Shown piece by piece: positions 16,149 through 25,399 of a stretch of 29,396 nucleotides of DNA (positions are counted from its first letter, which is position 1; the number at the start of each line of letters is the position of its first letter). Source of the DNA: Thiocapsa sp. UBA6158 (GTDB lineage: Bacteria; Pseudomonadota; Gammaproteobacteria; Chromatiales; Chromatiaceae); NCBI RefSeq assembly GCF_002423035.1, contig NZ_DIUM01000126.1, positions 1 to 29,396 on the forward strand, read 5' to 3'. The position numbers were made by a program, and so were the translations under genes. Below the pieces are notes generated by a model. It saw only the letters and a list, made by a program, of their open reading frames with translations, was not told the DNA's origin and did no database searches.

Positions 16149-16662
16149 TTGGAACATGCTGACCCTGGTCGGTGCCGACCGCCCGGGGATCGTCTCGCGC
16201 GTGACGCGAGCGCTCTACACCTGTGGATGCAACCTCGGCGAGGCGTCCATGATCCGTCTCGGCGGCAACTTCACCATCATGCTGATGGTGAGCGGCGAGC
16301 GCCACTGCGACGAGCTGATGGCCGCCGTGCGCCCGGTCGCCGAGGAGCTCGGTCTGCGGATCCATCTGGACCCGGTGCCGGGCGGCTTGCACCGTCACCT
16401 GGTCCCGAATCTCCAGGTCCGGGTCTTCGGGGCCGACCGTGCCGGCATCGTTGCCGATGTGACCGAGATCCTTGCCGAGCACGGGTTCAATATCCTCGAG
16501 CTCGAGTCCGATGTCGCGGGCGATGCACAACACCCGGTCTATATCATGAACATTCAGGGCTACTGCGAGCGAACCATCGAAGAGGTTCAAGCCGCGCTGT
16601 CGGCACTGAGCACCCAAGGCGTCTCCGTGGATGTCGCCCCCGTCGATATCCTGATCGGCTGA
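16141..16662 (+). CDS. GcvR-like protein with two ACT domains, 173 aa
   Basis: Two ACT domains lie in tandem. The first (about 5-75) begins MLTLVGADRPGIVSRVTRAL; the second (about 90-165) begins LQVRVFGADRAGIVADVTEIL. The repeated GADRxGIV is the ligand-binding loop. There is no DNA-binding or catalytic domain. Proteins of this shape include GcvR, which in E. coli binds glycine and holds the activator GcvA inactive. No gcvA or gcv gene is in view, so the ligand and partner are unknown. The ATG overlaps the pgeF stop by eight bases and follows a GGGAGGGG ribosome site, so it is translationally coupled; def begins three bases after its stop. Confidence 0.75.
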   Translation: MPDWNMLTLVGADRPGIVSRVTRALYTCGCNLGEASMIRLGGNFTIMLMVSGERHCDELMAAVRPVAEELGLRIHLDPVPGGLHRHLVPNLQVRVFGADRAGIVADVTEILAEHGFNILELESDVAGDAQHPVYIMNIQGYCERTIEEVQAALSALSTQGVSVDVAPVDILIG

Positions 16663-16665
16663 GTC

Positions 16666-17169
16666 ATGGCGATACTCGATATCCTCAAGCTTCCGGACCC
16701 GCGTTTGAAGCAGGTTTCAGCGCCGGTCGAGCGTTTCGACGATGACTTGCGCGGTTTCGTGGCGGACCTGGAAGAAACCCGTCTGGCCGGTCCGGCCGCC
16801 GTCGGCATCGCGGCCCCGCAGGTCGGACGTTTTCAGCGCATCGTGATCGTCGATGTTTCGGGTCGTCCGAAAACCCCCAATCACGGCCACCTGATCCTGG
16901 TGAATCCCGAGATCGTCCATTGGGAAGGTTACGCAATCGGCCGCGAGGGCTGTCTTTCGGTGCCGGACTACACGGGCAATGTCATCCGTGCGACCGGTAT
17001 ACGCTTGAAGGCGCAAGACCTCGACGGCCGTGAAACCGAGTATGCGATGGAGGGATACGAGGCGCGCGCGGTCCAGCACGAGATGGATCATCTCGACGGT
17101 CTGCTCTTCGTCGATCGGGTCGTGAGTCGTCGCACCGATCTGTACCGGCGCAAGGTCTACCAGACCTGA
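16666..17169 (+). CDS. def: Peptide deformylase, 167 aa
   Basis: The metalloenzyme removes the formyl group from new N-termini as they leave the ribosome. All three family motifs are present: VGIAAPQVG (motif 1, with Ala-Val-Gly in place of the usual Gly-x-Gly), EGCLSVP with the metal-binding Cys, and QHEMDHLDG with the HExxH metal ligands. Length is typical (165-170 aa). It is the last gene of the rluD-pgeF-gcvR-like-def run. Its placement here, away from the usual fmt partner, leaves open that another def copy exists in the genome; the motif 1 variant would fit a second paralogue but does not prove it. Confidence 0.9.
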   Translation: MAILDILKLPDPRLKQVSAPVERFDDDLRGFVADLEETRLAGPAAVGIAAPQVGRFQRIVIVDVSGRPKTPNHGHLILVNPEIVHWEGYAIGREGCLSVPDYTGNVIRATGIRLKAQDLDGRETEYAMEGYEARAVQHEMDHLDGLLFVDRVVSRRTDLYRRKVYQT

Positions 17170-17337
17170 TTGCGGATAACGGTAGGCCCATGAAGAGCTG
17201 TCGCGGCGGCCCCATCTGTCTATTTACCGCGGGCAATGCTCCGCACGGCGTTGGATCGAGGTCTTTGCGGTTTGGGCCAGAAACCCCGTCCAACCAACGT
17301 TGTCTCTCTGCAAAGAGATTGATTGCGAGAACCGCCT

Positions 17338-19440
17338 ATGAGATCGCGCCTGTCCCGCCTTGTCTTCGCCGTCGCTGCCTTCCTGGCGACGACGCTCGTC
17401 TTTGCAGCCCCTCGCCAGGTTCCGCTCTCGGAGCTGTTTCCGAGCCCTGCCCAGACCAAATCGGCGGTTGTCATCAACAAGGTTCTCGAGCGCTTTCACT
17501 ATAGGAAGGTCGAGCTCGACCACGACTTTGCACAAGACGTGCTCGACAGTTACCTCAAGGCACTGGACCCGAGCCGTTCCTTCTTCCTGGCCCGCGATGT
17601 CGAGCGCTTCAAGGGCGGCGCGAAACGCTTGGACGAAGGGTTGCGTCGCGGCGAGCTCGACCTCGCCTTCGACGTCTTTCGGGTGTACCGAATGCGTGTC
17701 GACGAGCGGGTCATCTATGCCGAGAGTCTTCTGAGGGGGCCGTTCGATTTCGATCGCGACGAGACCTACAGGCTCGACTCCCCGGACGTGGCGTGGGCCA
17801 AGGACAGCGCCGAGCTGGACGACATCTGGCGCAGGCGCGTGAAGAACGATTTCCTGACCCTGCGCTTGGCCGACAAGACGGACGAGGAGATTCGCGAACG
17901 GCTCGGCGAGCGCTACCAAGGGTTGGTGCGTCGCACCCATCAGTTCGACGGCAACGACGTCTTCCAGACGTTCATGAACGCCTATACCCAGACGCTCGAG
18001 CCGCATACGAGCTATATGTCGCCCAGCACCTCCGAGAACTTCGACATCAGCATGAAGCTGTCGCTGGAGGGGATCGGGGCCGTCCTGCGCGCGGACAACG
18101 AATACACGGTGATTCAGAGCACGGTCCCGGGCGGTCCGGCCCGCGAGTCCGGTCAGGTCCAGACGGGCGATCGAATCGTCGGAGTTGCTCAGGGGCTCGA
18201 CGGCGCGATCGAGGATGTCGTGGGTTGGAGGCTCCAAGACGTCGTCGACAAGATTCGCGGACCCAAGGGATCGGTCGTGAGGTTGCAGCTGCTGCCCAAA
18301 TCCGCTGCGACCAACGGCGGTGTGCGCGAGGTCGCGATCGTACGCAACGAGATCAAGCTCGAGGATCAGGCCGCGAAAGGCTTGGTGCTGGATACGTTGG
18401 AGAACGCGCCGGGACTGCGGATCGGCGTGATCGAGATCCCGGCCTTTTATCGGGACTTCCAAGCCGAAGGCTCGGGCGATCAGAACTTCCGCAGCACGAC
18501 CCGGGACGTACGCCAGCTGATCGACGACCTGGTCTTGAAGGGCGTTGACGGCATCGTGATCGATCTGCGCGGCAACGGCGGTGGCTCCTTGGCCGAGGCG
18601 ACCTCGCTCACCGGTCTTTTCATCGACACGGGTCCGGTCGTGCAGGTGAAGGACGCCTTCGGCAAGATCGAGGTCGAGACGGATCCCGAGCCCGGCCTTG
18701 CCTACCGTGGCCCCTTGGCCGTGTTGGTGGATCGCGACAGTGCCTCTGCCTCCGAGATCTTTGCCGGTGCCATACAGGACTACGGGCGCGGACTGGTGAT
18801 CGGCGAGCCGACCTTCGGGAAGGGGACCGTGCAGACCCTGATCGATCTCAACCGCTACGTCCCGGGGGAGCAGAACAATCTTGGCCGCCTGCGTCTGACG
18901 ATGGCCGAGTTCTTCCGCGTCAGCGGCGGGAGCACGCAGCTGCGCGGTGTCGAGCCCGATATCCGCTTCCCGACCGCCGATCTCGTGTCCGAGCACGGCG
19001 AGCGATCCCTCGACAATGCCTTGCCTTGGACTCGGATTCGACCGGCCGAATACAAGAAGGTCGGCTCCGTCAGCGTCGAACTCCTGGCGCTGCAGTCCGC
19101 GGAGCGCGTCTCCAGAGATTCCGGCTTCACGATGCTGGTGGAGCGCAGCAAGCTGATGCGCGATGTCGAGGCCCAAACCCATGTCTCGCTCCAGGAGCGT
19201 GCGCGCCGCGAGGAAGACGAGCGTCGCGGGAGCGTCTTCAAGGAGCAGCAGAACAGTTATCTCCGTGCGCGTGGAATTGCTCCGGTGGACGAGGATTCCG
19301 AGGAGCAGGTCGACGAGGATCTGCTCGATGCACAGCGCGAGGCCATTGCGCGCATTCAGGTCGAAGAGGCTGCCCGCATCCTTGCCGATGCCGTCTTGCT
19401 CGAGCGCACCGAACGGCCGCGTGCAGTGATGCGTGACTGA
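17338..19440 (+). CDS. prc: Carboxy-terminal (tail-specific) protease Prc, 700 aa
   Basis: This periplasmic S41 serine protease degrades ssrA-tagged and selected envelope proteins. The signal peptide is MRSRLSRLVFAVAAFLATTLVFA. An N-terminal helical domain (about 30-210) is followed by a PDZ domain (about 240-330, GIGAVLRADNEYTVIQSTVPGGPA) and the S41 catalytic core. The catalytic dyad is S470 in SASASEIFAG and K495 in FGKGTVQ, the same 25-residue spacing as S430/K455 of E. coli Prc. A charged C-terminal region follows. E. coli Prc is 682 aa. The frame is open from a TTG at 17323, but the ATG at 17338 gives the cleaner signal peptide and has GAGA seven bases upstream. Its TGA stop is inside a palindromic element. 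Confidence 0.93.
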   Translation: MRSRLSRLVFAVAAFLATTLVFAAPRQVPLSELFPSPAQTKSAVVINKVLERFHYRKVELDHDFAQDVLDSYLKALDPSRSFFLARDVERFKGGAKRLDEGLRRGELDLAFDVFRVYRMRVDERVIYAESLLRGPFDFDRDETYRLDSPDVAWAKDSAELDDIWRRRVKNDFLTLRLADKTDEEIRERLGERYQGLVRRTHQFDGNDVFQTFMNAYTQTLEPHTSYMSPSTSENFDISMKLSLEGIGAVLRADNEYTVIQSTVPGGPARESGQVQTGDRIVGVAQGLDGAIEDVVGWRLQDVVDKIRGPKGSVVRLQLLPKSAATNGGVREVAIVRNEIKLEDQAAKGLVLDTLENAPGLRIGVIEIPAFYRDFQAEGSGDQNFRSTTRDVRQLIDDLVLKGVDGIVIDLRGNGGGSLAEATSLTGLFIDTGPVVQVKDAFGKIEVETDPEPGLAYRGPLAVLVDRDSASASEIFAGAIQDYGRGLVIGEPTFGKGTVQTLIDLNRYVPGEQNNLGRLRLTMAEFFRVSGGSTQLRGVEPDIRFPTADLVSEHGERSLDNALPWTRIRPAEYKKVGSVSVELLALQSAERVSRDSGFTMLVERSKLMRDVEAQTHVSLQERARREEDERRGSVFKEQQNSYLRARGIAPVDEDSEEQVDEDLLDAQREAIARIQVEEAARILADAVLLERTERPRAVMRD

Positions 19441-19524
19441 ATCGCGTCCACCAATGACATGCGCCGTCTTCACCTTGAATCGACGTCACATGGATTCACG
19501 GGCGTAGGAGCCGACGCGATTCAG
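19437..19524 (+). repeat. Stop-codon-anchored palindromic element, copy at prc (88 bp)
   Basis: The arms CTGAATCGCGTCC (19437-19449) and CGACGCGATTCAG (19512-19524) pair at 12 consecutive outer positions. Arm positions 2-4 are the TGA stop of prc. Relative to the argA copy, the third arm base is G instead of A and the partner arm has C instead of T, so pairing is kept while the stop changes from TAA to TGA. An internal CATGCGC occurs about 21 bases in, as in the argA copy. Confidence 0.8.
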
Positions 19525-19660
19525 GGTTTCGAATCGAATATGTTCGCCCGGATGGCGCGCGTGAACTCTGCGGCATCCTTTCGCCGAGGTTTAGCCGGCT
19601 TTCGGCCGTCGCCCGGGTCGAGCGCGCCACACTGCCGATCTTAAGGTTAAGGGTTAGTCA

Positions 19661-21298
19661 TTGAATCAGTCTCGAAAGGATCTTGAAACGCGGCTCGAGC
19701 GACTGCGTTCGGCGGGCGCGTCCGAGCGGCTCCGCGGCAATCGCATCGGTCTGGAAAAGGAGGGTCTGCGCGCGTCGGCGGCTGGCCATCTCGCCATGTC
19801 GCCGCATCCGCGAGCACTCGGCTCCGCCTTGACGCATCCCTACATCACGACCGATTTCTCCGAGGCGCTGCTCGAGCTCATCACCCCCCCGACGTCGCGG
19901 GTCGAGGAGGTGCTGGCATTCCTCGCGGATCTCCATGCCTATGTCTATCGCTGTCTCGGCGACGAGCTGATCTGGGGAACCAGCATGCCCTGCGTGCTCG
20001 AGGGCGGCGCGAGCATCCCGCTTGCGCACTACGGCACCTCGAACGCCGGGACGATGAAGACCATCTATCGGCGTGGCTTGGGCAACCGCTACGGTCGAAC
20101 CATGCAGGTGATCGCCGGTCTGCATTTCAATTTCTCGTTTGCGGACGAGTTCTTGGATGCATACGAGGCGATTCAAGGCGTGGAGGGCGATGTCGTGGCC
20201 TTTCGCTCCGATGTGCAGATGGGGATGATCCGCAACCTGCAGCGTGTCGGCTGGATCGTGCCCTATCTCTTCGGTGCATCCCCCGCGGTCTGTTCAAGCT
20301 TTGTCCAGGGTCGCGAGACCGATCTGCAGGTCTTCGACCCTCATACGCTCTATTACCCTTATGCGACCTCGCTGCGCATGGGCGATATCGGGTATCAGAA
20401 CCAACAGGAACAAGGCACCGGGATGAAGGCGAGCTACGACAGCCTCGATTCCTATGTGCGCAGTCTGACCTGGGCGATCGAGACCCCCTGTCCGCAGTAC
20501 GAAAAGATCGGCGTGAAGGTCGGCGATCGTTACGAGCAGCTCAACGCCAACGTGCTCCAGATCGAGAACGAGTATTACAGCACGGTGCGCCCCAAGCAGA
20601 TCACCGAGTGGATGGAGCGCCCGACGCTGGCCCTGCGGCGCCGCGGCATTCGCTATGTCGAGCTGCGCTCGCCCGACATCAATATCTTCGAGCCCGTCGG
20701 TATTGCGGCCGAGCAGATTCACTTCTTCGAAACCCTGATGCTCTATTGCCTGATCCTGGACAGTCCGCGCATCGGCGCGAGCGAGCGGCGCGAGATCGAC
20801 GAGAATCAGGTCTTGACCGCCCATCGCGGACGCGAGCCCGGACTTGCGCTAACCCGCCTTCGCGAGGCTGTTGCCTTGCGTGTCTGGGCGAGCGAGATCC
20901 TCGATGACATGATCAGGGTCGCCGAGCTCCTCGACGGGGCGGCTGATGGTCCTCATGTGCAGAGTGTCGAGCGACAACGTGAGAAGGTTGCGGATCCGGA
21001 TGCGACCCCTTCGGCTCGCATCCTTGCGATGATGCGTGAGCGACACGAGGGCTTTTTCGCCTTCGCTCGGCGTCTGACCGAGGCCCACCGTGAGACCCTC
21101 AGGCGCCATCGGATCGATCCCGAGCGCGAAGCATTGCTCGAGCGCCTTGCCCGCGAATCGATCACGCAGCAAGAGGCCATCGAGGCCGCCGACGATCGCA
21201 GCTTCGATGATTTTCTTGCCGATTATTTCAACCAGGGCCGAGCCACCGACATTGGCAGGGATCCGGCAGTCGACCGCTTCGAGCTTCAGGCAAGTTGA
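19661..21298 (+). CDS. gshA: Glutamate-cysteine ligase (type 1), 545 aa
   Basis: It joins glutamate and cysteine with ATP, the rate-limiting step of glutathione synthesis. The sequence matches the gammaproteobacterial GshA type along its length: GIEKEGLR-type motif (GLEKEGLRA), TDFSEALLELITPP, a GGASIPLAHYGTSNAGTMKT segment, the HFNFSF active-site strand, and YVELRSPDINIFEPVGI. Length is a little above E. coli (518 aa). The start is TTG, seven bases after AAGGG (19649-19653); E. coli gshA also uses TTG, consistent with deliberately low translation. No better ATG exists near the conserved N-terminus. It lies 220 bases after prc, beyond the palindromic element, and is followed by two strong hairpins. 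Confidence 0.92.
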   Translation: MNQSRKDLETRLERLRSAGASERLRGNRIGLEKEGLRASAAGHLAMSPHPRALGSALTHPYITTDFSEALLELITPPTSRVEEVLAFLADLHAYVYRCLGDELIWGTSMPCVLEGGASIPLAHYGTSNAGTMKTIYRRGLGNRYGRTMQVIAGLHFNFSFADEFLDAYEAIQGVEGDVVAFRSDVQMGMIRNLQRVGWIVPYLFGASPAVCSSFVQGRETDLQVFDPHTLYYPYATSLRMGDIGYQNQQEQGTGMKASYDSLDSYVRSLTWAIETPCPQYEKIGVKVGDRYEQLNANVLQIENEYYSTVRPKQITEWMERPTLALRRRGIRYVELRSPDINIFEPVGIAAEQIHFFETLMLYCLILDSPRIGASERREIDENQVLTAHRGREPGLALTRLREAVALRVWASEILDDMIRVAELLDGAADGPHVQSVERQREKVADPDATPSARILAMMRERHEGFFAFARRLTEAHRETLRRHRIDPEREALLERLARESITQQEAIEAADDRSFDDFLADYFNQGRATDIGRDPAVDRFELQAS

Positions 21299-21318
21299 AA
21301 TGAACCCGGCGCGATGCC

Positions 21319-21380
21319 GTTCGGGTCATCACCCGAACAAGGCCGTCGAAACGACGAAGACCCCGTTGCCGGGGTCTTCG
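21319..21380. terminator. Two hairpins downstream of gshA
   Basis: GTTCGGGT (21319-21326) pairs with ACCCGAAC (21331-21338) around CATC. CGAAGACCCCG (21355-21365) pairs perfectly with CGGGGTCTTCG (21370-21380) around TTGC, an 11-base stem. They sit between convergent gshA and the secreted-protein gene and can serve both. The second is the strongest terminator-like stem in the window, although no U run follows it. Confidence 0.65.
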
Positions 21381-21431
21381 GGTCATGCGCGAGCCGACTC
21401 TTCGAACTGATCGCCTCGGCGTGCCGGATCC

Positions 21432-22103
21432 CTACTGCGCAGTCGCGGCAGGTGCCGGCGCAGCGGCCTGTTGCTCGGGGGCCTGGACCTTGGGCGCGCA
21501 GTCATGGCTCGGCATCATCGCCGGGTGCATGTGCGGTGCATAACCGGCCATGTGGGTACGCTCCATCGCACGCGGATGTTGCGCGCGACGCTGTTCGCTC
21601 TCCGCCTTGAAGGCGGCGCGACGCTCCTGAATCCCCTGCTGAACCTTGGCGCGCTGGGCATCCATCTCATCCATGCGCGTCTTTACCAATTCGGGCATCG
21701 CCGGGCGCTCCGGGATCTGACCGAATTCAGGCATGGCGGGCATCTCGGGCATGGCCGGGATCTGACCGAGCTCAGGCATGGCCGGCATCTCGGGCATTCC
21801 GGGGTACTGAGCGAATTCCGGTATCGGCGGCATCTCGGGGAAACCGGAGTCGATGCCGGCAGGCATCCGAGCGAAATCGGCGGCGCGCTGCTCCATCATC
21901 TGCCGGTGCGCCTCCATCGCCTGCTCGATGGCCTTGTGCTGCTGCTCGGCCATCGCCTCGTGCCGCGCGGAGATGGCCTGCATCTGCTGCTCGGCCATCT
22001 CGGGCGTCATGATCGGCGCGACGGGGGCGTTGTACCAGGCACCGGCTGAGGACGCGGCGGCGGCAAGGGCGATGATCGAGGCTGCTTGGACAAGCTTGGA
22101 CAT
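21432..22103 (-). CDS. Secreted Met/Pro/Glu repeat protein; possible sulfur-globule protein, 223 aa
   Basis: I do not recognise a characterised family with certainty. The signal peptide (residues 1-22, ending SSAGA) gives a mature protein starting WYNAP. Next is a Met/Gln/Ala-rich helical region (33-78), then three tandem 15-residue repeats (87-101, 102-116, 117-131) of the form GMPEMPAMPELGQIP and a partial fourth. A charged helix (141-175) follows, then a Met/His cluster with one Cys (181-202) and an Ala/Pro/Gln tail. The frame is open to 22193, but the ATG at 22103 starts the signal peptide and has AAAGGTG upstream. Aromatic mature N-terminus, low complexity and export are reminiscent of purple sulfur bacterial sulfur-globule envelope proteins. 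A metal-binding periplasmic protein is the main alternative. It has its own promoter and a long structured leader. Confidence 0.6.
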   Translation of the reverse strand: MSKLVQAASIIALAAAASSAGAWYNAPVAPIMTPEMAEQQMQAISARHEAMAEQQHKAIEQAMEAHRQMMEQRAADFARMPAGIDSGFPEMPPIPEFAQYPGMPEMPAMPELGQIPAMPEMPAMPEFGQIPERPAMPELVKTRMDEMDAQRAKVQQGIQERRAAFKAESEQRRAQHPRAMERTHMAGYAPHMHPAMMPSHDCAPKVQAPEQQAAAPAPAATAQ

Positions 22104-22155
22104 GGAACACACCTTTAAGATTTGAAAATGATGGGTCTCGGTCGTCTTGCGAGCC

Positions 22156-22204
22156 CTCCCCGTCGATCGGGGAGCCACTGCCGCTCGACGCATCGGTCGA
22201 GCGG
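22156..22204 (-). promoter_or_regulatory. Two strong hairpins in the leader of the secreted-protein gene
   Basis: CTCCCCG (22156-22162) pairs with CGGGGAG (22168-22174), and CCGCTCGAC (22181-22189) pairs perfectly with GTCGAGCGG (22196-22204). Both are in the transcribed leader, 53-101 bases before the ATG. They could stabilise the mRNA or control its translation. They match no riboswitch I know. Confidence 0.5.
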
Positions 22205-22361
22205 GACTCGAGGATCTTCATCAGGGACGGATACAGGCAACATCGTCGGGGTCGCGCCATCCATGGGCGTCATGGCTTCCGGGGACCCGCGCCATGAAGC
22301 GGGCGTCGGCAGCAAGCTGATTATTGTCGTTGCCCTTCGATCGCGTCCTGATTGGGGCATC

Positions 22362-22389
22362 AGTATATAATGATTCTCTAACATATCAA
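22362..22389 (-). promoter_or_regulatory. Sigma-70 promoter for the secreted-protein gene
   Basis: On the minus strand TTGATA (22389-22384) and TATACT (22367-22362) are separated by 16 bases. Each hexamer matches consensus at 5 of 6 positions, and the pair sits in the only markedly AT-rich patch of the region. Transcription would start near 22354, giving a leader of about 250 nt. It is the best promoter match I found in the window. Confidence 0.6.
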
Positions 22390-22456
22390 CCCAAAGTTAA
22401 TCCTGCGACGCAATACACCCGCCGTCGCAACTTAAATTATTGATTCTATTATTATC

Positions 22457-22538
22457 CTAAACCGCGCCCCCGCTAAGGACCGTGGCTGCACCAAACATCG
22501 AGTCCACCCGAAAGCGAGCATCTCGCTCTGGGCGCGGT

Positions 22539-22542
<4 letters not shown>
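22457..22542 (-). repeat. Stop-codon-anchored palindromic element, copy at sthA (86 bp)
   Basis: The arms CTAAACCGCGCCC (22457-22469) and GGGCGCGGTTTAG (22530-22542) are perfect 13-base inverted repeats. On the minus strand arm positions 2-4 (22541-22539) are the TAA of sthA. Two arm positions differ from the argA copy (T to C in both), and the partner arm changes to match. The interior holds a nested AGCGAG/CTCGCT hairpin (22513-22527). The protein ends NGLNRLF, the usual SthA terminus, so the element has not truncated the gene. Confidence 0.8.
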
Positions 22543-23936
<1,394 letters not shown>

Positions 23937-24073
23937 CGCGACGGGCTCCGGTTGGGGTTCAAAAGTGCACCCGGAAATCTTAAGCACGGAACGGGCCATC
24001 TCGATGCAGGAATGGCCGCGCCCTGGCCGATCGCCCCTGTCGACGACAAGGCACTTGCGTTCCTCGCCGCAGC

Positions 24074-25399
24074 CTATCGATCCCGGTCGAGACGGTTTTC
24101 CAGTGCACCTGACAGGAGGAGTCCGGCAAGAACGAAGCCGAGGAAGAGATAGAAGCCTGGCTCCAAGGAAGTGCCGTTGGTGGTCAAGACGGCGACCGCG
24201 TCGCTCGCGCCCCGAAGGCTGCCGAGCTGGTTGCCGACCAAGGCATCAAAGCCGATATAGGCCATGAAGATGGCGACGACCATGACGTCTGCCATCGACC
24301 ATTTACCTGACTTGAGCGCGAAGAATCGTACCGTCGCCGATTCGCGCGACCCGCCGGCATCATAGTAATAGGCATAGGTCGCCAAGAGCTTGAGGGCGGG
24401 AAAGACGACGCTGAAGAGGGTCAGGAGCACGGCGACCAAGAGCATGTCGGCCTGACCGGACTCGAACAGGATCCGCATCACGTCGAAGATGCTCTTGGTC
24501 TGGAAATAGAGCACCTGGTCGGTAAAGACGACCGGCTCGCCGAGGAGCCGGAAGGCCAGCTCGCCGATGCGTGCATCGACCTCGATCATGGGTGTGGCAA
24601 GCCCGCCGACGAGCAGGAGGAAGGTCGCGCCGACGCGTGCGAAGAGCAGGACCGGAGCGGGCCGATCGGTCGCCCTGCCCGAGGCTTGCCCCCGCGGGCC
24701 ACCGCCGATGAGCGAGACCATGAAGACCAAGGCCGTCAGCCCGATCACGGCCCCGAGCTGTTGTTGGATCCGCGGCTGAAGCGCGCCGATTTCGGTTGCG
24801 ATCAGGCGTGAGCAGGCATCGACATCCGCACAGCCATAACCCACCAAGACGGCCTCCAACGGGCGTCGATCGGTACCCGCACCGCTCGAGGCCACGGCAT
24901 CGCGAAGCAGCACCCGCAACCGGGCCTTGATCTGCTCCTTCACGCCGGGCACGGAGAGTTGCTCGACAAAGGCATCGGCGTACTCGGGCACCCGGTCGCG
25001 CAGACGCGCCACGTCCAGCAGCAGATCCTGCAAACCTTGCTGCAGTGCGCCTTGGAGCTGGTCCAGCCAGCTTCCGCCCGGGTCGGGGCGCCGTTGACTG
25101 AGATTGCGCTCGATCTCGCGGATCAGTGTATCCAGCAACTGGGTCACGGCCGCGGTCACCTGCTCCCGGCTGGCCTCGGTGAGATCCAGTTCGTCGACGC
25201 GCTTCTCCAGGATCTGCCCGATCCGCGCGACCCAGACGTCGGCGTCCAGCAGCCCATAACGGATATGGTGGATCTCGGCGAGATCCGTCTTCAGGGCCTT
25301 CACGCGGTTCAGATCGCCGATCAGGCCGACCATCAACCAGCCGGCCCCGATCAGCAGGGTGACGGCGAGGATTTGTCGAACGAGACGTCCGGTCTGCAT
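24074..25399 (-). CDS. PqiA-domain inner-membrane protein with large periplasmic domain, 441 aa
   Basis: The C-terminal half resembles paraquat-inducible protein A: helix and motif around MLLVAVLLTLFSVVFPALKLL (319-339), then GKWSMADVMVVAIFMAYIGF (365-384) and a last helix at 414-431. An N-terminal helix (10-28) is followed by about 185 residues of charged, helical, probably periplasmic sequence with a Cys pair (C190, C196) before the next helix near 214-232. PqiA/LetA proteins work with MCE-domain partners in lipid transport across the envelope; no MCE gene is adjacent, and the big N-terminal domain is unlike ordinary PqiA. The ATG overlaps the dnaE stop by one base (TGATG), so it is translationally coupled to dnaE. 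Function unknown; lipid transport is an inference. Confidence 0.7.
   Translation of the reverse strand: MQTGRLVRQILAVTLLIGAGWLMVGLIGDLNRVKALKTDLAEIHHIRYGLLDADVWVARIGQILEKRVDELDLTEASREQVTAAVTQLLDTLIREIERNLSQRRPDPGGSWLDQLQGALQQGLQDLLLDVARLRDRVPEYADAFVEQLSVPGVKEQIKARLRVLLRDAVASSGAGTDRRPLEAVLVGYGCADVDACSRLIATEIGALQPRIQQQLGAVIGLTALVFMVSLIGGGPRGQASGRATDRPAPVLLFARVGATFLLLVGGLATPMIEVDARIGELAFRLLGEPVVFTDQVLYFQTKSIFDVMRILFESGQADMLLVAVLLTLFSVVFPALKLLATYAYYYDAGGSRESATVRFFALKSGKWSMADVMVVAIFMAYIGFDALVGNQLGSLRGASDAVAVLTTNGTSLEPGFYLFLGFVLAGLLLSGALENRLDRDR

Noticed and set aside
17170..17337. Small RNA or further gene between def and prc
   Set aside because: Only a short TCTCT/AGAGA hairpin near 17312-17327 and no promoter-terminator pair were seen; nothing supports a separate gene.
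17224..19473. 749-codon open frame antisense to prc
   Set aside because: Prc has intact catalytic residues and signal peptide on the plus strand; the antisense frame has no recognisable domain.
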